This document shows positions 32,466-40,483 of a DNA stretch of 53,482 bases, one piece after another (within the stretch, counting starts at the first letter, position 1; the number at the start of each line of letters is the position of its first letter). Where the stretch lies: NCBI GenBank assembly GCA_035690495.1, contig DASSKK010000104.1, forward strand, positions 1 through 53,482. Direction: 5' to 3'. The translations under genes and the position numbers were made by a program. The notes under the pieces were generated by a model. The model had not been told where the DNA came from and searched no databases. It saw only the letters and a program-made list of their open reading frames with translations. This stretch comes from DASSKK01 sp035690495. GTDB lineage: Bacteria > Actinomycetota > Actinomycetes > Propionibacteriales > Nocardioidaceae.

Positions 32466-34217
32466 TCACGCCCAGACGAGCACCGCGAGTACGACGAGCG
32501 TGCCGGCCACCGCCCAGCTCGCGTAGTCGTTGACCGACCCGTTGTGCAGGGCGCGCAGCCAGCTCACGGCCCGGGGCTCGCGTTCACGCCGCACGTACCA
32601 GGCCGCGAGCAGGCCTCCGAGGACCACCGTCCCGATCACCTCGCCGACCTGCGTCGGGTCGAAGAAGTGGAACGGGACGGTCTCGTGCGGCATCCGGACC
32701 AGTGTGCCGAGCGCGTCGACGGCGTACGTGCGCCCGTTGATCAGCGAGACGGCGGCGGGAGTGGCGACGTGGTCGAGCACGAGCGACGGCGCGGCACCGA
32801 ACGCGACGCAGCCGGCCGCCAGCAGGCCGAAGGCGACGTACATCCCGAAGTTCGGCCGCTCCAGCGACTCGTAGCGTTCGGTGCGCCGGCGGAAGAACGC
32901 GAGGTACGCCGCGCGCCCGAGTGCCGCGACGGTCACCACCTGCGCCACCACCAGCGCGGAGAACGCCACGTAGTGGTGCCCGACCTCCACCGAGTGGTGG
33001 ATCAGGCCGAGCGAGACGTAGCCGTTCATCGGTGGGATGCCGGCGATCGCCAGCGACGCGACCACGAACGCCGTGGTCGTCACCGGACGGTGCCGGGCCA
33101 GCGCGCCCATCTCCGACAGCTTGGTCATCCCGGTCGCGTGCAGGATCGAGCCGGCACACAGGAACAGCAGCGTCTTGAACAGCGCATGGTCCATCAGGTG
33201 GTAGACCATCCCGGTCAGGCCCTCGAGGCTGCCGGTCCCGCAGGCCACCAGCAGCACCCCCATCTGCGAGACGGTGTCGTAGGCGAGCAGCCTCTTCAGA
33301 TCGTCCTGGGCGAGCGCGAGCACCGCCCCGAGGATGGCCGAGACGCATCCCAGCGCGGTCAGCAGCCGCAGCAGCTCGCTGCTGTGCAAGGGGAACACGT
33401 CGTAGGCGAACCGCGAGATGCCGACTATCCCGAGCGCGACCATCAGCCCCGAGAACAGGGCGGAGACCGGCCCCGGCGCCGCGGTGTGCGCGTCGGGCAG
33501 CCAGCCGTGGAAGGGGATCAGGCCAGCCTTGGTGCCGAAGCCGGCCACCATGAACGCCAGCGCCGCCAGGTCGGCGGCGTTCAGCCCGTCCTGGTCGAAC
33601 GCCGTCCGGAGCTGGCCGAAGTTCAGCGCGCCGTGGTCGCGGTAGAGGATCAGCACGGCGATGAAGACCAGGAACGACGCCATGTTGGTGAGCACCATGA
33701 TCTTGAAGCCCGCCTCGAGCGCGATCGGACGTTCGAGGAAGAAGCCGGTCAGCCCGTAGCTGGCCAGCGCCGCCACCTCGAACCACACGAACAGGTTCAA
33801 CGCGTCCGCGGTGAGCCCGCCGGCGATCAGCGCCGCGAGCAGCAGCTGGAACAGGCATGCGTACCCGGACAGCTCCTTGGAGCCCAGGCCGCCCAGCGAG
33901 GAGAACGTGTAGAGCAGCAGCAGGCTGCCGATGCAGGCCACCAGCAGCGCGAACGTCATCCCGAACGCGTCCGCTGCGAACGTGACGCCGAGCTGGGTGC
34001 CGTGCACCGGGTGCCAGTTGCCGAGGTTCTCGACCAGCACCCGGCCGCCGTACACCGCCGGCGCCGCGTAGGCGAGGACGGCCATCGATCCGCCGAGCGC
34101 GGCCAGCGACGCGCCCAGCGCCGCCTTGCCGGACCAGCGGCCCAGCGCGGGGGCCAGCACTGCACCGATCACCGGGAACGCGACCGACAAGGGCAGCAGC
34201 GCCGCGGGGTCGGTCAC
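32466..34217 (-). CDS. mnhD: Mrp/Mbh-type antiporter subunit D (ND2/ND5-like)
   Basis: The 583-residue membrane protein has about 14-15 helices of the proton-conducting NuoL/M/N family. Conserved features include WFEVAALASYGLTGFFLE with the key glutamate, the KAGLIPFHGWLPDAHTAAPGPVSALFSG segment with the channel lysine and histidine, and LAYDTVSQMGVLLVA. It is the only large ion-pumping subunit in this operon, as MbhH is in archaeal Mbh. It lies 22 bases after mnhC and is the last antiporter gene. The likely job is Na+ or K+/H+ exchange for pH and salt tolerance, although redox coupling cannot be excluded. Confidence 0.9.
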   Translation of the reverse strand: MTDPAALLPLSVAFPVIGAVLAPALGRWSGKAALGASLAALGGSMAVLAYAAPAVYGGRVLVENLGNWHPVHGTQLGVTFAADAFGMTFALLVACIGSLLLLYTFSSLGGLGSKELSGYACLFQLLLAALIAGGLTADALNLFVWFEVAALASYGLTGFFLERPIALEAGFKIMVLTNMASFLVFIAVLILYRDHGALNFGQLRTAFDQDGLNAADLAALAFMVAGFGTKAGLIPFHGWLPDAHTAAPGPVSALFSGLMVALGIVGISRFAYDVFPLHSSELLRLLTALGCVSAILGAVLALAQDDLKRLLAYDTVSQMGVLLVACGTGSLEGLTGMVYHLMDHALFKTLLFLCAGSILHATGMTKLSEMGALARHRPVTTTAFVVASLAIAGIPPMNGYVSLGLIHHSVEVGHHYVAFSALVVAQVVTVAALGRAAYLAFFRRRTERYESLERPNFGMYVAFGLLAAGCVAFGAAPSLVLDHVATPAAVSLINGRTYAVDALGTLVRMPHETVPFHFFDPTQVGEVIGTVVLGGLLAAWYVRREREPRAVSWLRALHNGSVNDYASWAVAGTLVVLAVLVWA

Positions 34218-34239
34218 CGGCGGCCCTCCTGGTGACGGC

Positions 34240-34608
34240 TCATCCGCGCAGCTGACGGATGCGGTCGGCGTCCACCGACCGGTAGTGCTGCGCCAGCCGC
34301 ACGGCGGTGGCCAGGAGTACGGCGGTCACGGCGACTCCGATCACGATCGCGGTCAGGCAGATGTTCTGCAGGACCGGGTCGGCGACGTTGCCGTGCGCGA
34401 TGTCCTGCTCGCTCTTGCCGGCCGGCGGGTGCAGCAGGATCGGCGCGGTGGACCCGGCGCGGTAGGCCAGCGACAGCGCCAACACATAGGTCGAGGTCTC
34501 CATCAGGCTGAGGCCCATCACCATCTTCACGATGTTGCGCTGCGTGATCACGACGTAGAGCCCGAGGCAGAACACCAGCAGTGCGGCCAGGTAGTTCACC
34601 ACGATCAT
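34240..34608 (-). CDS. mnhC: Mrp/Mbh-type antiporter subunit C (NuoK-like)
   Basis: This 122-residue protein has three transmembrane helices in the NuoK/MnhC pattern, with the conserved glutamates in GLSLMETSTYVLALS (helix 2) and the ALTAIVIGVAVTAVLLA-like third helix (here ICLTAIVIGVAVTAVLL). It forms part of the ion path between MnhB and MnhD. The ATG at 34608 overlaps the stop of the MbhE-MnhB gene (ATGA), which fixes the start. Length is in the usual range of 110-125. It is encoded fifth to last in the leftward antiporter operon. Confidence 0.92.
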   Translation of the reverse strand: MIVVNYLAALLVFCLGLYVVITQRNIVKMVMGLSLMETSTYVLALSLAYRAGSTAPILLHPPAGKSEQDIAHGNVADPVLQNICLTAIVIGVAVTAVLLATAVRLAQHYRSVDADRIRQLRG

Positions 34609-35597
34609 GACCGGGCGTCCTCCTCTCCGGCTCCGTCTTCCTCGTCGTCGCTCTCGTCGGACTCGACCCAGTCGTGCCGCATCCCGAGCAGCGCGAACAC
34701 CGCGATCGTCAGACCGCTGCCCACCTCCACGAACTCGCTGATCGAGAACACCTGGAGCATCCCGCCGCTCCGCAGCGTCTCCTGCGGCGCCAGCGGCACC
34801 CAGGAGCCGCCGAACGACCCGGTCAGGGGCAGCCCGATCGCGAACAGGGCCACGATCGCCACCGCTCCGACCTGCTCGACGATCTCCAGCACGTCGGGGT
34901 TGACCACCCCGGAGATCCGGGCGTAGCCGAAAGCCGTGTAGGCCATCAGGATCACCCCGAGCATCACCGCGCCGGCCGGGAAGCCGCCCCCGGGGGAGTA
35001 GTTCTCCGCGACCAGGTAGAAGCCGGCGACCAGCAGCAGCGGCAGCATCGCACGGATCGAGGTGCGGGTGATCACGGTCATCGCCTGCGCCCGGTCGGGC
35101 TCCTGCGTCCCCACAGGTTCGTCGTCGGGGGTGGGTGGCGAGGAGGTGTCTCGTCCCTCCTCCTCCCGCTCGGCGGACTGGGCGTCGCGCTCTCCGGAGG
35201 TCTGCTCCTTCTGCTCGCCGCCCTGATCCTGCTCTTCCTCCTGCTGCTCCTCGTGACCGGCGCGCTCCTCGCCAATGAACCCGTGCCGCGTCTCCTTGGC
35301 ACGAGTCAGCACGACGACGCTGACGATCGCGGCGAACAGCAGGAACGTCTCCCCGAAGGTGTCGAAGCCTCGGAAGCCGTAGACGACGGCGCTGACCGGC
35401 TCGGTGGTGAGGAACGCGGGCAGCGCCTGGAGCATCGCCCGGCGCGCGATGGCCGGCAGAGGAGTCTCCGCGCTGAGCTGTCCCCCTCCGCCCCACCCAG
35501 AAACGGAGAGCAGCGTCCAGCCGACGACGCCTAGGAAGCAGACCGCGAGCACGACGCCCACCGCGCGGCGATGCGTCCGCTCCGCGATCCGGCTCAT
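34605..35597 (-). CDS. MbhE-MnhB fusion subunit of the antiporter
   Basis: The 330-residue protein joins two subunits normally encoded separately. Residues 1-95 resemble MbhE (one helix, then PLPAIARRAMLQALPAFLTTEPVSAVVYGFRGFDTFGETFLLF). Residues 95-150 are a Glu/Gln/Asp-rich linker with little order. Residues 150-315 are an MnhB domain with four helices (NYSPGGGFPAGAVMLG, EQVGAVAIVALFAIGLPL). An acidic tail closes it. In Mrp antiporters the MbhE segment lies in the C-terminus of MnhA, which this locus lacks. The ATG at 35597 is fixed by a four-base overlap with the preceding stop. Confidence 0.85.
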   Translation of the reverse strand: MSRIAERTHRRAVGVVLAVCFLGVVGWTLLSVSGWGGGGQLSAETPLPAIARRAMLQALPAFLTTEPVSAVVYGFRGFDTFGETFLLFAAIVSVVVLTRAKETRHGFIGEERAGHEEQQEEEQDQGGEQKEQTSGERDAQSAEREEEGRDTSSPPTPDDEPVGTQEPDRAQAMTVITRTSIRAMLPLLLVAGFYLVAENYSPGGGFPAGAVMLGVILMAYTAFGYARISGVVNPDVLEIVEQVGAVAIVALFAIGLPLTGSFGGSWVPLAPQETLRSGGMLQVFSISEFVEVGSGLTIAVFALLGMRHDWVESDESDDEEDGAGEEDARS

Positions 35598-35881
35598 TGC
35601 GCGTCCGTGTCCTGGGTCCGCTCGTCGAGCTCTTCCTCGTCCACGACCGTGCGGATCTTCCCGATCGCGACCATGTAGAGCACGGGCAGCGCGATGCAGC
35701 CGACGACGATCTCCGCCTCGGCGTCGTCGGGCGCGCCAAGAACGGCGAACAGCAGCGTGGCGAAGATGCCGACCGCCGACAGCGAGAGCACCGCCCCCAC
35801 CAGGTTGCGGGAGAACACCACGAGGAACGCCGACACCACGATGACGGCCAGGCACGCGTAGTCGATCATCCAGAAGCTCAC
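35594..35881 (-). CDS. MbhD-like antiporter subunit (DUF4040)
   Basis: This 95-residue membrane protein has three helices (YACLAVIVVSAFLVVFSRNLVGAVL, AVGIFATLLFAVLGAPDDAEAEI, IALPVLYMVAIGKIR) and the conserved acidic APDxAxxE stretch of the MbhD/DUF4040 family. In Mrp complexes the same segment is fused inside MnhA, whereas in archaeal Mbh it is a separate subunit, as here. It overlaps both neighbours by four bases. An acidic C-terminal tail (DEEELDERTQDTD) extends into the cytoplasm. Confidence 0.87.
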   Translation of the reverse strand: MSFWMIDYACLAVIVVSAFLVVFSRNLVGAVLSLSAVGIFATLLFAVLGAPDDAEAEIVVGCIALPVLYMVAIGKIRTVVDEEELDERTQDTDAQ

Positions 35882-36201
35882 GACTCACCCCGCTCCTCGG
35901 CGACGGCGTCGTCGGACTGCGCGATCCCGGTCTTGTACGCCGCGCGCGCGAGTGCGTGCGAGGCGACGGGGTTGAGCACGAGCAGCAGGATCGCGACTAT
36001 CAGCGCCCGGCTCGCGAACATGGTGTCCACCCCGGTCGCGACGACGACCGCGACCAGCGCCGGGATGGCGCCCATCGTCACGGTCTTGCTGGAGCACTGG
36101 ATCCGCGTGTAGACGTCGGGCATCCGGAGCACTCCGACCGCGCCGGACAGCGAGAAGGCCAGCCCGATCGCCGCCAGCACCGCGAACACGATCTCTCTCA
36201 C
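35878..36201 (-). CDS. mnhG: Mrp/Mbh-type antiporter subunit G
   Basis: The 107-residue protein has three helices and the PF03334 (MnhG) signature LRMPDVYTRIQCSSKTVTMG near residue 25. GTG at 36201 is the start because it overlaps the mnhF stop (GTGA) and matches the family N-terminus; an upstream start at 36267 would lie inside mnhF. MnhG packs with MnhE and MnhF at one end of the complex. The C-terminal ten or so residues are acidic, a feature repeated in several subunits of this operon. Confidence 0.9.
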   Translation of the reverse strand: MREIVFAVLAAIGLAFSLSGAVGVLRMPDVYTRIQCSSKTVTMGAIPALVAVVVATGVDTMFASRALIVAILLLVLNPVASHALARAAYKTGIAQSDDAVAEERGES

Positions 36202-36470
36202 AGCAGTCCCCGCTCCAGCAGTCGGGCCCACACCAGCGTGCCGAGGTAGCTGAACGAGGCGCTCCACATCGTCACGTCCACGTAGAGCGACCGGCCCGCG
36301 AAGATCGAGTAGAACAGCAACGACAACGTCGCCTGGGCCGACAGCGCGTTCAACGCGACCGCGCGGTCGCAGACCGAGGGCCCCAGGGCGAGCCGGACCA
36401 GCAACGGAGCGCCGACCGCGATCTCCGCGACCGCCACCGCCAACGCGATCGCAGCCATCGGGCCTCCCAT
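36198..36470 (-). CDS. mnhF: Mrp/Mbh-type antiporter subunit F
   Basis: This 90-residue subunit has three helices and the MnhF family motif RLALGPSVCDRAVALNALS in its middle. Its ATG shares one base with the mnhE stop (TGATG), and its stop overlaps mnhG. Length is standard for MnhF (85-95). It helps form the non-NuoL-like side of the antiporter. Confidence 0.9.
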   Translation of the reverse strand: MGGPMAAIALAVAVAEIAVGAPLLVRLALGPSVCDRAVALNALSAQATLSLLFYSIFAGRSLYVDVTMWSASFSYLGTLVWARLLERGLL

Positions 36471-37006
36471 CAGGTGCCCCGCAGCCGCCGGATGTCTGCC
36501 TCGACCGGCTCGTTGATCGCCGCTCGTCTCTCTTCGTCTGCGCCCTCAGGCACCTCGACGCAGTGGTAGAGCACCTGGTGGCGCGCCCGGTCGACGTCCA
36601 CGATCTGGTTGTCCACGATCAGCGACGTGATCACCCCCATCGCGGCGACCTCGCCCTCCGTGCGCATCGAGGTGGTCACCAGCACCACCCCGGGGCGCTG
36701 GGGGGGTAGCGGGCTCCACACCCGCCTGGCCATGTCCAGGTTCGCCAGCACGACCCTGCCGGCCGCCTTGACGAGGATGAGCACGAGCCCCGCGAGCCGG
36801 CGAGGCGCCAGCAGCCGCCACGGCGTCACCACCGGGCCGAACGGGGCGAGCGCGACCGCGGTGACCACGGCGAGGGCCGCCCCGACGAGGAAGAACTCGA
36901 GAGTCGCGGTCCAGGTCAGCAGACCCCACACCAGGAACGCCCACACGGCGAGTGCGAGCAGCCGAGCGGCGTAACCCAACCGCTCGGACGGGGACGATGG
37001 GTACAC
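36470..37006 (-). CDS. mnhE: Mrp/Mbh-type antiporter subunit E
   Basis: The 178-residue protein is the first gene of the antiporter operon. It has two N-terminal helices (LLALAVWAFLVWGLLTW, FFLVGAALAVVTAVALAPFG) and a soluble C-terminal domain with VVLVTTSMRTEGEVAAMGVITSLIVDNQIVDVD, the conserved MnhE block. GTG at 37006 follows a GTGT-N15-GGGTAG element by about 10 bases, so the message is probably leaderless and stress-controlled. The small membrane protein gene 37071-37232 is transcribed away from it. Confidence 0.9.
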   Translation of the reverse strand: MYPSSPSERLGYAARLLALAVWAFLVWGLLTWTATLEFFLVGAALAVVTAVALAPFGPVVTPWRLLAPRRLAGLVLILVKAAGRVVLANLDMARRVWSPLPPQRPGVVLVTTSMRTEGEVAAMGVITSLIVDNQIVDVDRARHQVLYHCVEVPEGADEERRAAINEPVEADIRRLRGT

Positions 37007-37015
37007 GCCTAGGCG

Positions 37016-37040
37016 CTACCCACTTGCCTGCCTCGCACAC
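37016..37040 (-). promoter_or_regulatory. SigB/SigF-type promoter of the antiporter operon
   Basis: Minus strand GTGT, a 15-base spacer and GGGTAG lie just before the mnhE GTG, with the -10 motif ending 10 bases from the start codon. A GGGTAT (37055-37060) on the opposite strand faces the small membrane protein gene, with only a poor -35 (GCAC at 37035, 16-base spacer). Confidence 0.55.
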
Positions 37041-37070
37041 CTCCGCAAGACGATGGGTATCATCCGAGGC

Positions 37071-37232
37071 GTGGCGACGAATCGACAGTCGGAGGGGCGC
37101 TGGTCGCGCCTGATCCACTGGTCCACCGAAAATGGCGGCGTGCTGATCCTCGCAGGGTTCACCCTCACCTGGCTGCTGCTGATGGGCCTGATGATGTGGA
37201 TCGCCTTCGGGCTGGTAGGGATCGCCTACTGA
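37071..37232 (+). CDS. Small single-helix membrane protein divergent from mnhE
   Basis: A 53-residue frame from GTG 37071 starts with a polar stretch (ATNRQSEGRWSRLIHW) and continues as one long hydrophobic segment (GGVLILAGFTLTWLLLMGLMMWIAFGLVGIAY). GTG is preferred because a GGGTAT element ends 11 bases before it, so a leaderless message is possible. ATG 37053 in the same frame would give 59 residues but overlaps that element. No ribosome site is visible for either. Shared promoter region with the antiporter hints at a small partner of the complex, but this is inference. Confidence 0.5.
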   Translation: MATNRQSEGRWSRLIHWSTENGGVLILAGFTLTWLLLMGLMMWIAFGLVGIAY

Positions 37233-37257
37233 GCTGAGCCGCACTCGCAGACCGGGG

Positions 37258-37281
37258 GTTGCCCGCCGCCGAGCCGGGTAC
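37258..37281 (+). promoter_or_regulatory. SigB/SigF-type promoter of the CDF transporter gene
   Basis: GTTG (37258-37261), a 14-base spacer and GGGTAC (37276-37281) have the same form as the element in front of the sigma gene itself. Transcription would start within a few bases of the ATG at 37292. Confidence 0.6.
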
Positions 37282-37291
37282 ATGCCTTCCC

Positions 37292-38212
37292 ATGGCCGAG
37301 TCCAAGGCAACCGTGCTGGTCGCGGGCACCGCGAACCTGGTCATCGCGATCCTGAAGATCCTGGCCGGGCTGCTGTCCGGATCCTCGGCGATGCTCGCCG
37401 AAGGGGCGCACTCGATTGCGGACACGCTCAACGAGGGCTTCCTGCTGACCGCGATCCAGCGCAGCGACAAGCCCGCGGACAGCCAGCACCAGTTCGGCTA
37501 CGGCAAGGAGCGCTACTTCTGGTCGCTGCTGGCCGCGGTCGGGATCTTCGTGCTCGGCGCCGGCTTCTCCGTCATCGAGGGGATCCGCACGCTGCTCGAG
37601 CCGGAGCCGCTGGGCACCGTCTGGGTCGCGTACGCCGTCCTCGGCCTGTCGTTCGTCTTCGAGGGGATCTCGTGGCTGAAAGCGATGCGGCAGCTGCACG
37701 GCGAGGCCCGCAAGCGTGAGATCAGCATCCCCCAGCACGTGCGCCAGACCGACGACCCGACCGTCACCACGGTCGCGTTCGAGGACTCGGCCGCCCTGGT
37801 CGGGCTCGTCCTCGCCGCCATCGGCATCTCGCTGCACCTGGTCACCGGCTGGGGCGGCTGGGACGGCATCGCCTCGATCGCGATCGGCGTGCTGCTGGTC
37901 GGGCTCGCCGGGATCCTGGGCAACCAGAGCAAGGCCCTGCTGATCGGCGAGGCGGTGCCCAGGCAGATGAGCGACGCCGTACGCCGCATCATCGCCGACT
38001 CCGTCGGGGTCGACCAGGTCGTGGAGGTGCTCACGATGCGGCTCGGCCCGGGCGACGTACTGGTCGCGGCCCGGGTCGATATGGAGGACACCTCCGGGGG
38101 CGACGCGATCGAACGGATCGCCGACGAGGTGGAGGCGAGCATCCAGCGGGAGTACTCGCAGGTACGGCATGTGTTCTTGGATCCCACCACCGCGAAGAGT
38201 GGTGTCGACTAG
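37292..38212 (+). CDS. Cation diffusion facilitator family transporter
   Basis: The 306-residue protein has the six-helix CDF membrane domain with the metal-site motif HSIADTLNEGFLLT in helix 2 and ALVGLVLAAIGI in helix 5, plus a cytoplasmic ferredoxin-like domain (VEVLTMRLGPGDVLVAARVDM). Helix 5 begins TVAFEDSAALVG, where the typical DxxxD pair becomes ExxA(x)LVG, so metal choice may differ from zinc exporters. It exports a divalent cation in exchange for protons. ATG at 37292 lacks a ribosome site but lies about four bases after the predicted start of a GGGTAC promoter, which fits a leaderless mRNA. Confidence 0.88.
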   Translation: MAESKATVLVAGTANLVIAILKILAGLLSGSSAMLAEGAHSIADTLNEGFLLTAIQRSDKPADSQHQFGYGKERYFWSLLAAVGIFVLGAGFSVIEGIRTLLEPEPLGTVWVAYAVLGLSFVFEGISWLKAMRQLHGEARKREISIPQHVRQTDDPTVTTVAFEDSAALVGLVLAAIGISLHLVTGWGGWDGIASIAIGVLLVGLAGILGNQSKALLIGEAVPRQMSDAVRRIIADSVGVDQVVEVLTMRLGPGDVLVAARVDMEDTSGGDAIERIADEVEASIQREYSQVRHVFLDPTTAKSGVD

Positions 38213-38258
38213 CACAACGACCGAGAGGGTGAGACTCCCCACGCCGCGTCGTAGCGGT

Positions 38259-38283
38259 GAATGGATCCTGCGGGCACGGGTAC
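38259..38283 (+). promoter_or_regulatory. SigB/SigF-type promoter of the pyruvate-oxidase-like gene
   Basis: GAAT (38259-38262), a 15-base spacer and GGGTAC (38278-38283) fit GNNT-N14-16-GGGTA. The leader would be about 72 bases and contains the strong AGGAGGA ribosome site before the ATG at 38362. Confidence 0.55.
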
Positions 38284-38361
38284 TTCTGCGGCAGCCGCCA
38301 TGAGGAGGGCTGCACGCGCGTGCACCCGCCGAGAAGGCGTACCCCGACTAGGAGGACGAGA

Positions 38362-40149
38362 ATGTCGCAGACAGTGGCCGACTACCTGCTCGAACGGTTG
38401 CGAGAGTGGGACGTGGACCGGGTGTTCGCCTACCCGGGCGACGGGATCAACGGGATCGTGGCGGCGTTCGGGAAGGCCGGGGACGACCCGATGTTCGTGC
38501 AGTCCCGGCACGAGGAGATGAGCGCCTTCGAGGCGGTCGGCTACTCGAAGTTCACCGGCAAGGTCGGCGTGTGCATGGCCACCTCCGGTCCCGGTGCCGT
38601 CCACCTGCTCAACGGCCTCTACGACGCGAAGCTCGACCAGGTCCCGGTGGTGGCCATCGTCGGCCAGACCAACCGCAGCGCGATGGGCGGCTCCTACCAG
38701 CAGGAGGTGGACCTGCGCTCGCTGTTCAAGGACGTGGCCAGCGAGTACGTACAGAGCGTCACCGTCCCCGAACAGCTCCCGAACGTGCTGGACCGGGCGA
38801 TGCGCACCGCCATGTCGCACCGCGCGCCGACCGCGGTCATCATCCACGCCGACGTGCAGGAGCTGGAGTACTCCCCGCCGACCCATGCGTTCAAGATGGT
38901 GCCCTCCAGCCTCGGGGTGACCATGCCGCACGTGTCGGTCGATGACGCGGGCGTGCGCAAGGCGGCAGAGCTGCTCAACGCGGGCGAGAAGGTCGCGATG
39001 CTGGTCGGTCAGGGCGCCCGGGGGGCGCAGCAGGAGCTCGAGCAGGTCGCCGAGCTGCTCGGCGCCGGTGTCGCCAAGGCGCTGCTCGGCAAGGACATAC
39101 TGCCCGACGACCTGCCCTACGTCACCGGCGCGATCGGCCTGCTCGGCACCCGGCCGAGCTACGAGATGATGCGCGACTGCGACACCGTGCTGACCGTCGG
39201 CTCCAGCTTCCCCTACACCCAGTTCATGCCGCCGCTGGACCAGGCCCGCGGCGTGCAGATCGACATCGACGCCAACCGGATCGGGATGCGCTATCCCTAC
39301 GAGATCAACCTGGTCGGCGACGCCGCCAGCACGCTGCGCGCGCTGATCCCGCACCTGGAGCCGCGCAAGAACGACTCCTGGCGCAAGCGCATGGAGAAGA
39401 ACGTGGCCGACTGGTGGGAGACCATGGCCGACGAGGCGCAGGTCGAGGCCGACCCGATCAACCCGATGCGGTTGTTCGCGGAGGCGTCCACCCGGCTGCC
39501 CGACGACGTGATCGTCGCGGCCGACTCCGGTTCGGCCGCCAACTGGTACGCCCGGCAGCTGAAGTTCCACGGCGACATGCGCGGCTCCCTGTCGGGCAAT
39601 CTGGCCACGATGGGCCCCGGCGTCCCCTACGGCATCGGCGCCAAGTTCGGGAACCCCGGCCGGCCGGTGCTGGTGTTCGAGGGCGACGGCGCGATGCAGA
39701 TGAACGGCCTCGCCGAGCTGATCACGATCAAGCACTACTGGGAGCAGTGGGAGGACCCACGGCTGATCGTCGCGGTGCTGCACAACAACGACCTGAACCA
39801 GGTCACCTGGGAGCTGCGCGCGATGGCAGGCTCCCCGAAGGTGGTGGCGACCCAGTCGCTTCCCGACGTCGACTATGCCGGCTTCGCGAACAGTCTGGGC
39901 CTGCAGGGCATCCACGTCGACAAGCCCGACGAGATCGGGGCGGCCTGGGACCGGGCGTTCTCGGCGGACCGGCCGACGGTGCTCGACGTACGCGTCGACC
40001 CGGACATCCCGCCGATCCCGCCGCACGCCACGCTCGACCAGATGCTGAGCTCCGCCGAGGCCATCCTCAAGGGCGACGAGAACCGCTGGGGCGTCATCAA
40101 GGAGGGCGTCAAGACCAAGATCCAGGAGTTCGGCCCCCGCGGCAAGTGA
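38362..40149 (+). CDS. Thiamine-diphosphate enzyme, pyruvate oxidase (PoxB)-like
   Basis: This 595-residue ThDP enzyme has the three-domain layout of pyruvate oxidase and acetolactate synthase. The cofactor-activating glutamate is in QSRHEEMSAFEAVGY near residue 50. A middle FAD/nucleotide-type domain spans residues 190-330, and the C-terminal ThDP motif runs from GDGAMQMNGLAEL to LHNNDLNQVTWE. The overall fit is to PoxB-like stress-linked enzymes that turn pyruvate to acetate or acetyl-phosphate, but family members of unknown activity look the same. The ATG at 38362 follows AGGAGGA. A stress-type promoter precedes it and a 75-residue protein gene follows 34 bases later. Confidence 0.87.
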   Translation: MSQTVADYLLERLREWDVDRVFAYPGDGINGIVAAFGKAGDDPMFVQSRHEEMSAFEAVGYSKFTGKVGVCMATSGPGAVHLLNGLYDAKLDQVPVVAIVGQTNRSAMGGSYQQEVDLRSLFKDVASEYVQSVTVPEQLPNVLDRAMRTAMSHRAPTAVIIHADVQELEYSPPTHAFKMVPSSLGVTMPHVSVDDAGVRKAAELLNAGEKVAMLVGQGARGAQQELEQVAELLGAGVAKALLGKDILPDDLPYVTGAIGLLGTRPSYEMMRDCDTVLTVGSSFPYTQFMPPLDQARGVQIDIDANRIGMRYPYEINLVGDAASTLRALIPHLEPRKNDSWRKRMEKNVADWWETMADEAQVEADPINPMRLFAEASTRLPDDVIVAADSGSAANWYARQLKFHGDMRGSLSGNLATMGPGVPYGIGAKFGNPGRPVLVFEGDGAMQMNGLAELITIKHYWEQWEDPRLIVAVLHNNDLNQVTWELRAMAGSPKVVATQSLPDVDYAGFANSLGLQGIHVDKPDEIGAAWDRAFSADRPTVLDVRVDPDIPPIPPHATLDQMLSSAEAILKGDENRWGVIKEGVKTKIQEFGPRGK

Positions 40150-40183
40150 GCGAGAGCCGACGACCGAGTCCAGGAGGAGTGCT

Positions 40184-40411
40184 GTGGCCACCAACCCGCA
40201 CGAAAAGGTCCGCGTTCGGCTGGTACGTCAGCTGCTCAGGAGGATCGACGAGGACCCGTACCCCTCAGTGACCATGATGGACATGGTGGAGGGGCTGCTG
40301 ACGTCCGACGAGGACGAGGAGTATGCCCGGATCCTGATGAGCAAGGTCGACGACGAGCAGTATCCGAGCGTGTCGATCCTGGGCCGGCTGCGCGCTCTCG
40401 CCACCGCCTGA
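40184..40411 (+). CDS. Small acidic protein downstream of the pyruvate-oxidase-like gene
   Basis: This 75-residue soluble protein (MATNPHEKVRVRLVRQLLRRIDEDPYPSVTMMD at the start is basic-then-acidic) contains an internal repeat: EDPYPSVTMMDMVEGL and DEQYPSVSILGRLRAL share the pattern xxYPSVxxxxxxxxxL. The GTG at 40184 has AGGAGGAG upstream. It is probably cotranscribed with the ThDP enzyme and could be a small regulator or assembly partner. I do not recognise a named family. It converges with gvpK, with a weak TGCCGCA/TGCGGCA stem (40438-40469) between them. Confidence 0.6.
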   Translation: MATNPHEKVRVRLVRQLLRRIDEDPYPSVTMMDMVEGLLTSDEDEEYARILMSKVDDEQYPSVSILGRLRALATA

Positions 40412-40483
40412 CCCCCCGCACGCTCATCCGACTCAGATGCCGCATCGCGCGCGCCAACCAAGTGCGGCAGCGGGACCGACCGT

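Noticed and set aside
40438..40469. Terminator between the 75-residue protein and gvpK
   Set aside because: Only a 7-bp stem with a loop of 18 bases; too weak to list as a feature.
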